In this document: positions 1 to 12,600 of the stretch, one piece after another | Position numbering within the stretch: the stretch's first letter is position 1 | Layout: the number at the start of each line of letters is the position of its first letter | DNA from: Litsea cubeba | Taxonomy: Eukaryota; Streptophyta; Magnoliopsida; Laurales; Lauraceae | Assembly: GCA_012931725.1 (NCBI GenBank) | Contig: CM022951.1 | Span: 21,849,457 to 21,913,456, forward strand | Direction: 5' to 3' | Length of the DNA stretch: 64,000 nt | The notes under the pieces: model-generated | The model's input: only the letters and a program-made list of their open reading frames with translations | Told to the model about the DNA's origin: nothing | Database searches by the model: none | Program-made: the position numbers and the translations under genes

Positions 1-150
1 AAACTTCGAGACCACTTCTGTCGGCAGTATGTGTTGAACTTCGTCTACTCAAGGGAAGGAAAGACACGATTAGATGCGCAGATGTATTTAAATGGGAAAG
101 CAGGGGATCTGTTTTGGGACTCTGACCCACTACCTTCATTGCCATTCCAG
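1..150 (+). CDS. EXO84B: EXO84B internal exon (left edge cut by window)
   Basis: Fifty codons are open in frame 1, from KLRDHFCRQYVLNF to DSDPLPSLPFQ. The exon ends at CAG followed by the donor gtgttt at 151. The next exon continues with ALFAKLQQL, giving the family-typical join SLPFQ-ALFAKLQQL, which confirms phase 0. The true 5' end of this exon is not visible. Confidence 0.9.
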
Positions 151-3100
151 GTGTTTATTGTTATTATTTTCTTTTTGAATGGTTATTCAATGTGTTTACT
201 GCTTTTCATTTTCATTTTTATTTTTTTCAGAAGCTTGTGCTGAATTTGGGCTGTCTGTTTTGGGCTTCTGGCACTAGCATGTTCTTTGAAACATAACTTT
301 TTCCTAGCATACCATTCTTAGAACAGTCATGGTTGCTATGCATAACAGATAACAACAATATGCTAGTGCAACGATTTTAGTTCATGTATATTAGAAATCT
401 CACCATTTCTGAAAATTTATATCTTATGCAGTTAGCTAGTTAGATTTCATTAAGTCCATTCTCTATCGTTTGGTATCTTACTGTTTTTTACATTGGCAGT
501 AAGTATTATCTCTAGATATATTTTTATAATAATAAAAACGAAGAAATCAATGGTTTTGGGTTTTGATAATTCAATAAATGAAATAGCGCCCCGCTATGCA
601 CTATTCATGGTGCCACTGTAGGGAAGACTGAATTTGAAAATGGTGGCATTCCATGCTTTTGCTTTTCACCGCTGAGGAGACCTTATTGGTCACTGCTAAC
701 CGCTTCTGGTCCCTAAGATTCGGGCTTGCTATTTCCGTTGGTTACATCTCTTTTATTTTTGCCAGTGACCGGTTTATGGATGAGTGCTCTTGGAGTAGTC
801 GGTCTAGCTCTACGTGCCTATGGCTTCATTTCCTTGGAAATCCGTGCAGCGGAAGACCCTGAATTTCAGACTTTTTTCTTTTATAAACCAAAATCTTCTC
901 TTAAACGAAGGTATTCGTGCTTGGATGGTGGTTCAGAATCAGCCTTATGAAAACCTTATACAATTTATATTATATGCGGTTAGCTTCTTAGATTTCATTA
1001 AGTCTGTTATCTATCTTTTGGTATCTTACTGTTTTTTACATTGGCAGTAGTATTAGCTATGGATATATTTTTATAATAATAAAAATGAAGAAATCAATGG
1101 TTTTGGGTTTTGATAATTCAATAAATGAAATAGAAATTCCTTTTTTTGTCTTCATGTGTATGCGTGCGTCATGTTGAGCTTTGATATTTTGTATTTCAAA
1201 AGCAAACATCCAGTGATGACTAATTTATAATTATTTAGATATAGTGGTTTGTTTTGTAAATACTTAAAACATTGGTTTTTGTTTTTGGGTAGATACTCAA
1301 AAATATAGAAATCTATATATTGGAGGCGTCACCAACCCTAAGCAACACCTCTGTATGATACGTTTGAATCAATTCAGCCTCCTTTATCTGTTTCATCCTT
1401 TTGTCATAATTCGAGAAAGCCCTGGAAATCACAAGTTCAAATGGCTTACATGGTATCAGAGCCTTCCTCTGAGTAGAAGACTCTTTGTTCATCAAGATTA
1501 GTGTTTTTTTATTTGGGAGAAAAAAAATTTTTCTAGGGTTTTTGGGTTTGCTGAACCCAAGGAAGAGTGTTGACTTCCTGTTTTTGCTGAATCCAAGAGA
1601 AAACAGTGTTATTCTCTCTTCAACAGACCCTGTTTGAATCTGAGAGCTCGTAAAAACAGATCTGAGGCTTTTAGACTATTTGTTTTGGGAGGATATGTAG
1701 TGCTGGAGGGATTTTTTCTACCAGCGGATCAAGGGAGCAGCTTGGTTTTCCTTCATTGACAGTACATAAAGTGGGTTTTTTTTTTTTTGCGCTGTTTAGG
1801 TATCTCGTGAGTCCCTCTCTGTTTTGACAGATCTGAATGTTAAGTAGTTGTTTGTGCAGTTTCCTATCACCAATTGGTTTTGGGATTACTGGCTAGCAAC
1901 CTTGACATGGTATCAGAGCCTGAGGTCTCGAGTTCGAAACCCGCGTTGTGTGCTTGTGCGGGCGCAAAATGCGCAGGGCAAAAAGGCCCCATGCCGCGTT
2001 ATAGTCTTGTGCGGGCGTTTGCTTCGGATCCGGGCGGTGTCCCGCCCGAGGGGGGGGTGTTAAGTAGTTGTTTGTGCAGTTTCCTATCACCAATTGGTTT
2101 TGGGATTACTGGCTAGCAACCTTGACACTGAATCACTCCTTTTTTTTTTTTTTTCAAGAGTTCTCTCAACTCTCAAGTGATGGATTAATAAACTTTTATA
2201 GTACTGTATTCTTGGAGTGCTAATATTGGCATAAGAAGCCATTGTGATTTACCATTGAGATGGAATTCAAGCAAGGGGGATATAATGTTATAATCTATGG
2301 AAGAAGAAGAAGAATAATGGAGAGAAGGTCGTACCTCCATAGATGATCGACAATTCTATTTATAATCATATTAGACCTTAATCAAGGCTCTGAATATGTT
2401 GAGAGTACAAATCAGAATAATGAAAGAATAGAAAGAATATATCCTAGACTATACAAGGAAATAAGAAGAGAGAAATAAGCTGTACAAATTAGATACAAAT
2501 CTAGACCATATCCCACGTGTGGGATTTATACATGGGCCTTGATTGGCTGGGCCTTCTTAAGGCCTGTTATCTTCTACATATAATTCTAGTGGATCCTCTT
2601 CGGGCAGTTCTCCCCCTTCATTAGGGAATGTTAACCCTAATTCTAGAGTTACTAGATATTGTTTAATAGGAGAAACTATAATGAATGGTCATACCCTGCT
2701 TATTTGGCCATTGGAGGAACTAGAAGATTGAGATATTTTGATTGAGAATGCCCATCACGACCATGATGTTGAACCATGTTTGGGACCCGACCATGCTCAT
2801 CCTCAACATACTTAGTAACAATAATTCCCCTCCACAAAGTGTCCTTTTCTTCTCTAAATTCCCACCTTCATTTAGTTAGCAATGCCCATCTTTTTCCACC
2901 AAGCTCCCTAAACTTAGTTTTCCCAAAATTTATAGCTTCATTACTTTGCTCAATTCAAGAGGTGTGCATCTTTCTTTTATCACTGTTCCCGCCCCAAGGG
3001 AAATTCCTTCTTATGTGTGCAAATCTTTAAGCCACCTCCATCAACATTCTTGAATAGGGTTTAGGGACATAAATATAGTAAATACATTGACAAATTACTT

Positions 3101-6100
3101 ATGTTGCTATAATTAAAGTCACACTGCCAGTCTGCCACCTAAGATACCACCTTTTTGACTAAACAAAATTTTTTTTTTTCAAACTTTGTAAGTAGTGGCC
3201 CTAATAAGCTTTGATCTTAACTTTGCCCCAAGCAGTAAGCCAACTACTGCATAGGAAACCTCCCTACTTTACAGTTAACCCTTTTGGTCGATGGTTGAAT
3301 TTTCTCCTCCGAGAAACCCACCTGCACCATAACACTTTTGGTAGGTTTACCTTCAAACCTTAGGTCACCTCAGAGCATAAGCACTACTACTACCCATCCC
3401 GTCGGAATAGAGGCAATGCACCATTTGCAAACTGCAAGTAACTGCTCATTGGTCTATCGCTGGCCAATGCTTTTGCCACTATTGTGAAGAAAAAAGAAGA
3501 TTACTCATTCAAATAGTCAAATAATCTGTTGTAAATCTGTCATGCCCCCAAACCGGATCACCGTAATCAGTCCGTGCCTCAGGGGATGACGAGTGTGGGG
3601 GTTGGTTAATGATGATATTTCACCCCACACTGTATCCACAGGATTCTGTGTGAGGATGTATCCGATTTCCAACACAATTAAAACCTTTCAGCGGAAGCTC
3701 CTGAAACCATTTAAACAGCATTTTAAGCATAAATCATGAATAAACAGATGTTCAGAGTAAACATGTTCCAAAATATAAGCAGAAAAAACATTGAAGTTAA
3801 ATAGTTACAAAGGTATCTTTAGTTACAACTTAGAACCCAATGGCCGGCGAGGCCAATGCCAAAAGCTACAAATGAAACAATTATTCCAAAGGTGATGCAT
3901 CTCCCACGCTAGCATGATGCCTAGACCACATTGTCAGTGCTCCACTTGGCTAGACCATGCAGTGTCTCCTCAAGCTCCTCTACCTCCGGTCAGGGGTGAT
4001 GGCCCTACAATGCCAAAATTAGCAACATTAGGTTTACAGCAGCTTGTCAAGTAAGCAAGTATAATAAACATGAACTTGTTGCATCAATAATGAGTTAAAG
4101 ACAGGTAATTTACAATAATATCAATAAGGTGTACAACTAGGTAAGATTATGCAAGAAATGTAAATATCATAAAAGATTCAGATAAGACAAGCCTTTATAA
4201 AACATTCTAAGCAAAATGGAAAACCACATTGGCTATATTTTCCCAACTTCACATTTGCAATCGGCATGACCATGGTGAGAGCGGATACGAGGTGTAAATA
4301 GCATTAGTACTGCAGGATTCCTTATAGGAATTTAATATATATGACCATCAGATAGATATTGGGTATGGGCGTGTGGTACCGGAGGACAGTGTCACTCCCA
4401 CGCAATGACTAACCTGTAATTAGTACAATATAAATACAAAATCCTCACTCAGCCGGGTCCGACTGTAATGGGATCGAAGCTGATGGTGCCAACTCGAGAA
4501 TCCAAGGACAAATGGGGTTTACTAGACTGTCCTCAAAAACTGTGACAGAGCAAGACTACTCCAGAACAAGCTTATCTGACAAATCACATTTCCAATGAGT
4601 AGTCTAACAATCTGAAGCCTTACTGGTCTTAGACCTATTCGCACAAGACCAGGCAAAACAGGATAAATATAACAAGTCAAATTACAGTAAGGAGAGGGTA
4701 TCTAGGTCCATCCTAGTTGAAAGTACAAGTCCCATAACTTAAAGCACAATAAGCAAGACATTGAGCAGATACGGATACATGGATTAGCCATGTGAATAAT
4801 AGAGCACAATAAAGGTGCATCCAACACGATTGGCCAAGGAGAAATTACAAACCTAGGGTTTAGATTGCCCAAAGATAACACTATTCAAGCTTGTGCATCC
4901 CTAGAATCTCCGATATCTATGAAGTACCGTCTCCTTGTTGTCATTGGAGGTAATTGATATCAAAGGTTCCAAGTCAACACACATTTGACTTAGCATTGTC
5001 CTACACAATTCGTGGGGCAATCCGTAGCTGAATGTCTACTCAAACATCACCTACTAGGGTCCCGCGAATCGCAATTAAACAATGTTGGAAAAACCGCAGG
5101 GGGGGGGGGGGGAGGGGGTTATCCGAAAGGCTGGTTTGGCTAGCCGTAGGGTCGGGGTCTAGAAAATAAGCTCTTGGTTTTTGTAACCAAAGCTGTGGTC
5201 AGCGGGAGTGAGTGTTCAGCTAGCCGATGAACAAAAACCCATAAATATTGCTCTTGGCTTTTGTAACTGAAGGGCTTCCTGGTTGGCTGTATCTGAGCTG
5301 CTGAGTGCTGGCTAGCCATAGATGAGTCTCCAGCTAGCCGAAGCACTTAGAAATGCAAGTTAAATGCTCGGTCAGGAGAAAATTCTTCCCATACATCCAA
5401 GAGGCTTAATGCTACATAAAGCTGGGCAGTCAAGGCTTTATACAGAACATGCAATTTTCAATTTCTAAAGCATTAAAGACTAGCCGTTTCCATAGCATGC
5501 AAATTAACCAAAAATGTAAGATGGGCTTGAATTGGGTGTGTAAAATAGATAATGGAAATCAACAAAATTCTACACTTGAAACTCAAGCTATTGTTAAAAA
5601 TCCCCAAATTCTACGCTCAAAAGAACTCCTACAACCAAATCAAGAGGAATGGAAGTAAAGAAACTTGCATGCAAGGATTTTAGCATCTACTAGCAAGGTC
5701 TAATGCAAGGGAAGGAAGGAAACAAAGGATAACTTACCAATTTAGCAATGGAGAAGGAGAATTGGGGTGTGATGGTGAAGGGGTGTCAATGGTGAGAGCT
5801 TGGCTGATTGCAAACTGAGATAGTGTGTGAGTTCTTGATTGTTTGAGAGCAAGGAGAGTAAAGGAAGAGAGTTGCTGACATAAGCTAAATAGATTGAAGG
5901 AGAGAAGTGAAGAGAGCTGCCTTTTATGAGATGGGTTTGGCAAATTTTCAAAATAGTCCTCTTTAAAACATGGGATTTGAGTAAATTGGGATTCTAGGGA
6001 GTTCAGAAAATCGAAATGACATGCTCCAAGAATGAAAGGTTCCCCCCCCCCCCCCCAAAAAAAAAAAAAAAAACCCTCTGCCCAACGAGCCCAAAATTAC

Positions 6101-9100
6101 TATATTCTGAAATTACAAACTGACCCTCACATTCTCCCAAAATTACAAAAAGGTCCTCCTAGGCATCTCACTAGCTCCTAAACCCCACAAAACCACTAAG
6201 CCATTAATCTAATACACAAGGCTTGTTAATTAACTACTACTCAAGGTTAATTAGTAACTAAACACATATTTAGGGTCAGGGTCTTACAAAATCTTTAGTG
6301 TGAAGGAAAATATCTCGATCCACGGAGAAGATATGAAAATATGATTTTATTGAATGAAAAATAAACCAAGCTAGGGCTGGGTGTCCCTTTACATGATTTT
6401 ATTTAGATGGTGCTTTAAAAGTTAAAACACTAAGAACAGAGGTTTGAAAACTCAAAACTCAGGAGCCTACACAGTCACCCTTGAGTCGTTGGAGTTTTAG
6501 CCAAGTCCCATGTGCCCCAGTTGAGTTGGGAGTCACCCTCAGACCCCATAAACCTTCTAAATGAATCCCCTTATAATGTGGCTGACTTGGATTTTGGCTT
6601 GGCTGAGTCTCAAAGGGCTTGTAAAATGGTGACTCGAACTCCGACTTGGACTCCCATTTGGACTCAACCGTTTGCTTATAAAATAGGTGACTCAGGACCT
6701 CAAGTTGACTCTGCTGAGCTTTAAAAACATGCTAAAAACCCGAGTCAAATCACATCTATTGATCCAAACTCTTTAGTAATGAAATCCTAATCACTAGGAG
6801 TCCTAACATACATAAAACAAGCCTATAACAACTCAAAATAATTAAAAATAAGAAAGAAGATACGCTTGCTGGAACGTCCAAAGCGTCTATCAAAGAAGCA
6901 ATTGTGGGGCTACATGGCCCACCATTTGCCCAAAAGAATCCTGCCTCATCTAAGGGACCGCTTGGCAACCCTAGGGGTGTGTGGTTTCATGTGTGTGGGC
7001 CAATTCAGGCCCAGTCGAGCAAGGCCCGAAAAACACCTTATTTCTTTTTAGATTTTTCTTAACTGTGTATCCCCACTCCAATCCAAGCCCTTCAATCTTT
7101 AATCCATCCTTTATGGACCCTCTTGTTGATTTCAAACTGATCCATAAACCTTGCGGCGAGCCAATTAATGCGATAATAGTAGGGGGCTGGAGGGAGGATT
7201 TTGTGGAAGCTAGCCTTTATGGCCATTAACTGGATCATATGGAAGGGAAGGAACTATCGATGCTATGAAGACGAGTTGTCTAACCTTAGACCATTGGTGG
7301 ACAAAATGAGGATTACTGTGGCCTCGTGGACAGTCCCTCTGTCGCAATTCAGAAATATTCATCTGGATACGAACCTGCAAAACTGGAAAGAGGGGCCTTT
7401 TTCTTCCTTGATGCTGGTGTGCATCAATCGTAGGTGGATCTCCGATAGGTGTGTTAAAGCTAAACTTCGTGGTATTGTGGTTGGGAATCCACAGTTGGCT
7501 GGGTTTGGTGGTTTACTATGTGAAAGTGAAGATTCTGTTCACTTTTTTGCATTCCAGCTGAGCTGTTATATCTGCAATGGGCCATCAGGTAAGTCTTCTC
7601 CTCCATGCTGCTGGCAGATATTCTCATATTTAGGAACAGGTGATGGATTTATCTAGCAAGATGCAGGTCTCCTTCTATTATAATAAACAGAATGGGAAGG
7701 CAGATTGTCTAGTGAAAGAGGGCATTCAAAGGATTACTTCTTCTGGTTCAGCTGTTATTATGTAACCTTGCACTTTTGGAGTTCCTGTTTGTATCTGTGT
7801 TGGGTGGTCTGAGTTTCAGCTGGTTTTTGCTTCAGCTTCCTTTTTGTAGCTGCGTTGTTCTTGTTCAGCTGTTTTTGTTCCAACTGTTTTTGGTTTCAGC
7901 TTCACTTTGGACCATTTTTTTTTGGGGGGGTCTGGGTCTTTTGTCCAGTATATACTCTTATACTGTACAATTTTGTGTTCTCTAATATATATATATATAT
8001 ATATTAAAGAAATGTGATAAACTGATGATGATTTTAGGGTATAAATACAAGGCCTCTCCAATCAAGAAAGATAATTGAATGGAAAACTCTTACATATTTT
8101 TCTCTTTCTTGTATGTTTTGTTATAGTATTAGAGCCAGGCTTAGCCGTTACAACTTCTGATTGTGGAGATCATGGGTCACTGTGGGGCTTACATCAAGAT
8201 TTTATATTTGTTGTGATTCTATTTGGGATAAGTGGTCTTCTAACTCATCTTGTGCAAATAGTCCAGTCATCCAATACAAAATCAAAGGGGCTGCTTATCA
8301 TTTACAAAGATCACTTTATAGACCGAAACCATCCCCTCTAGCACGGTTGAGAACTTTCACAGAACTCTTCAAAAATTAAATTCCAACAAAGCAGTTTTGG
8401 TCTTTTCATGTTCTTTCGACTGTATTTAATAGGATTGACACTCTTGCTTGTGTATGTTGATGACATAATCATCACATAAATGATCTCGACAGTATCCAAC
8501 GACTTAGACAATTTCTTCACTCATCTTTCCACATCAAGGACCTTGGGCACTTGCATATTTCCTACCTCTTGGAAAGAAATTTTCATCAATCGAGACAAAT
8601 GTTCTATAGATCTCATTTCCATTGCTCAATTGCAAGATTCTCATCTTGTTGACACTCCTCTATATGTGCATGTTAAATATAGCGCGGAAGACCATAATCT
8701 TCTCTGTGATCCAACTGTTTAATGAAAGCGTGTTGGTAGTTTAGTTTACTGAACCATCATCAAACCTAACATTTCGCATGTTCTTTATATTGTTAGTCAA
8801 TTCATGACCAATCCTCCCGATCTACTTATGGCAGAAATTCACCAAATTATTCGATACCTAAAGGATACTTCCACTTGCTATCAATTTTTTCTCGTTAGTT
8901 TCACGCTTACACTTTCTTCATATAATGATGCTGATTGGGCTGGATGTCCTGATGCTCGACGAGCTACAATAGGTTGGTGCATTTATTTTTTCAACTCATT
9001 AATTTCATGAAAATGTAGGAAATAGTGTTGAGTTTCTAGGTATCGAGCTATGTCCTCCGCTTGCTATGAAATATGGCTTCATGGACTATTTTCCTGGCTT

Positions 9101-9613
9101 GATTTTCCTTAACATGATCTTACACCACTTCATGTAGATAATACTAGTACTATTTAATCACAACCACTCCCGTGTTTCATCAGCGCACCAAACATATGGA
9201 AGTGGATTGTCATTCTATTCGTGAAGCGTTTGATCTCGACATTATTACTCTCCCACGAGTTCCCTCAAATCTCAGGATTTTTTATATTTTCATGGAGGCT
9301 TGATTTCTGGTTGGCATTGGCTCTTCACATGCAAATTGTTGTTGGTTTTCCCCATCATCAGTTGGAGACGGTAGTCAGCTATGGGCTCGTCTGGCATCAT
9401 TTCACTTTCACATTCCCACGTGCCAAGGAATTAAAAAATGATGGAATGATGATAACCATTAAAAAAGCAAAAGATCTGTTAGAGCATTCCAGAAAAGACT
9501 TGCCATGGGAACATAGAAGTGAGGAAATCTCGGAACAATGTTATTTCATTTTTTGGTAGAAAACCCATTGTTCCGTAACCTTTTAAGTAGATATATGAAC
9601 GGTTAGTCCCCAC

Positions 9614-9674
<61 letters not shown>

Positions 9675-12600
9675 TTTCTCTCAAATGGAAACCTTGATAT
9701 GATGGGCCCCACAATATGGATTGGTGATCATTACTATGTTATGTCAACATTTAAAATTGGGCTTCAACTCTCAACTCACAACTCATCTATAAGTAAGGGG
9801 CAAAATCATTGTCCAACAGCTATTATTTTAAACTATGGGCTTCTCCCATTTGAATTTGTTACAGTATTGGGTAGGTTAACCCAACCGAGGTCAACCTCTC
9901 CTTTTTTATTTGAGTAGGTTGACCCGAGATCTATTCCCCATTTTTTTTCCGCATTAGGCCCGTTTATAATAAATCCAATAACGCAGCAGCTTCATACTCA
10001 CTATTTCTTTGTGAATCAATTCACCCTAATTTGGAATTAATGAAATTTATCAATTGATCATTATAATGCCTATGTGTTTAGCATAACTTTTAGAATCTGG
10101 ATTGATATATTAGCATTTCTTTTAGAATCTGGAAGAATCATTTGTGTTTTGGAAACCTTGAGGAAGTTACAAATATAAGTTCATAGTTATTTCTCTTCAG
10201 TACCCAACTTAATTTATTTCTACTAAAACTGTAAAAATCTCATATTAGAATTATTATGATCTTCAAATTCTGATAATAAGTTTTAGTTGTAGAATTATTT
10301 ATTACTTTTTGTTAAATTATGTATACGATTCTGATCCTTGGGAAAATACTGACAGAATGTTGACAAACAAATTCTGTACAGTCAGCTTTCAGCTCAACAA
10401 ATTGATAGAATGTTGCCAAACGTGTTCTGCGCAATCCCATCATCAGCACAACTCATTCTTGGCACAAAGTCCGCACAATCTTGGAATGTATGAGAATGAT
10501 GCCAAATGGGCCCTATTTTGCTAGATCTAGGAAATTCTTGGATTTTTAGACTAAGAATGTAGATCTAGAAAATCTTTTTGAAAATTTACTAAGAATGCAG
10601 ATCTAGAAATCTTGTTGGATATTTACTAAGAATGTCAATCTAGGAGAATTCTTGGATAGTTGTTATATTAAAAAAGTAGATATAGGCTGACATGGGCCAC
10701 GTCCAATGGGCTAGTCATCTGTAGGCTTGGTGCAATGAACTGGCCTACTATGGGGTAGGCCTCTTCTTGCAGCCATTAGGCCCATGATGCACTTAAGCTG
10801 CTCACTGAAATTGTTTCATAGGGTGGCAGAAGTCATCGGGAACTACGAGAATGTTTCATGGGTGATGGGTTCTCTCTACCTTCTATCTTTTCCTCTTCTA
10901 GTTCTTGTCTTATCTTTCTTCTTATTCTCTCTGTTAGATTGGCTTGTCTCCTACTTAGGTTCCTGTTGCTACCTGTAAACTCATCTTCATCATTAAAGGC
11001 TTGTCCCAACTATCTTGGAGTCGGCTACAAGAAACTATTTTAGAAATTCTAATAAAGTTACTGTAGAGTACTGATGACATAGTTCACAGTCTGTTGCATG
11101 AATTTGGTGCCCTTTAAATATATTTAACTCATTGACTGAACTAGTATTTATCAATGTCACTCATCTACTTAATTCACATTTCAGAGGTCCTATTATCAGT
11201 ATATCAAAGGGTCCAATAAGATGCTGGTTTTTCGAATGAATTATCTATTGCATCTAATCACTGTTATGAGATTTTTACCATTTTAAGTTGGCGAATGAAT
11301 GTTTGGTGGCTTTCCTTTGCAACTATTAATTGGCCAACAGCAAATGGGTCAATTTTGGGTGTTAACTGTGTTAGTAATATTCTGTTCTGGTTGTAGTAAT
11401 TTGACTCTGAGGCCTGGTTTACTGCTGTCGACTGCCTAGTTAGTTTTTATATGTTATTTGGACTACAAGGAACTGATTGAAGTTATGAGTTTTCTTTGAG
11501 ATTTAGAGTAGTGGTTATTGCCTTACTGGAATGCAATTGTCTTGATTCGAGTGCCGAAATTTGGTAATTTTTTTTTATCTTTTTGGATTTTCAATTGATG
11601 ACTTCGCTACACATTCAAAGTGTTGCTGTGGATTGAGATTATCTTTTTAGAGACTTATTCTTGTTTGCATCATAAATAGTATCTAGCATATCAGTAGATG
11701 TATTTGTTCGGAATTTAGCTAATACTCTTTAACATTCTCATGCAAATGAAGTATTTAAAGTTTAAACAAGAAAAGTGGCATAGCTGATTAAACTTTCTAA
11801 ATTCTGTGTTGATTGTCTGTAGAGAAATTATTGCAACTAGGTTTTTGTCTGAACTCAGACTACTGTATAGCTGTATTTTTTCAGTGGTATTGTTGGTCTT
11901 GTGACTTGTCTAAGTTGTGCGATAATTGTAGGTATTATGCTTAATTATTCTAAGTTTAGTGGCTTGACTGTTTTGAAGATCTCAATTATTTGGATATGAA
12001 TAATTCACTTGAAAAAAAAAGGAATTATGATTGCTACAATGAAAAGAAAAGACGAATGCTACTCATGTAGGCCACCCTTTACTTCACCTGTCTTCTTTCC
12101 CTTTTGGACTAATAGGCTGAGAGATCGGTGGAAACTGATTTCTTTGTAGTTCTGATCAAATGGTGAAATTTTGACATCAGTATATATTAAAATCTTCAGC
12201 AACTGCCAAACAATTACCATTCAAAAAAAAAAACCTGCCAAACAATTGGACTTAGAATCTTCCGTATCCAGAAATTAGCAAACAAGAGCACTACTATAAT
12301 GTTTCACTATTGCATATTCTTTTTTGGTACTACTATAATCTGAAAAGATTTAAATATGTAAATATTCTGTTTTGTATGTATCTAACCGAACCCTTAATCT
12401 TAATATTATGTCAACTTGCAGGAGACAATTTTCTTGCTTGTGGTGGTCATTTTCCTTGATATTTCATGAAATATTCTTCCGTTGGATGGAAATATTTGGC
12501 AATTTTCTGAATTTTCTTTTATCATGTATTCAGGCATTGTTTGCAAAGTTGCAGCAATTGGCAATAGTTGCTGGAGATGTGCTACTTGGGAATGAAAAGA

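Noticed and set aside
1908..1945. tRNA gene suggested by the B-box-like gttcgaaacc in the SMART element
   Set aside because: There is no A box, anticodon arm or acceptor pairing. The motif lies in the internal region next to the primer-binding site.
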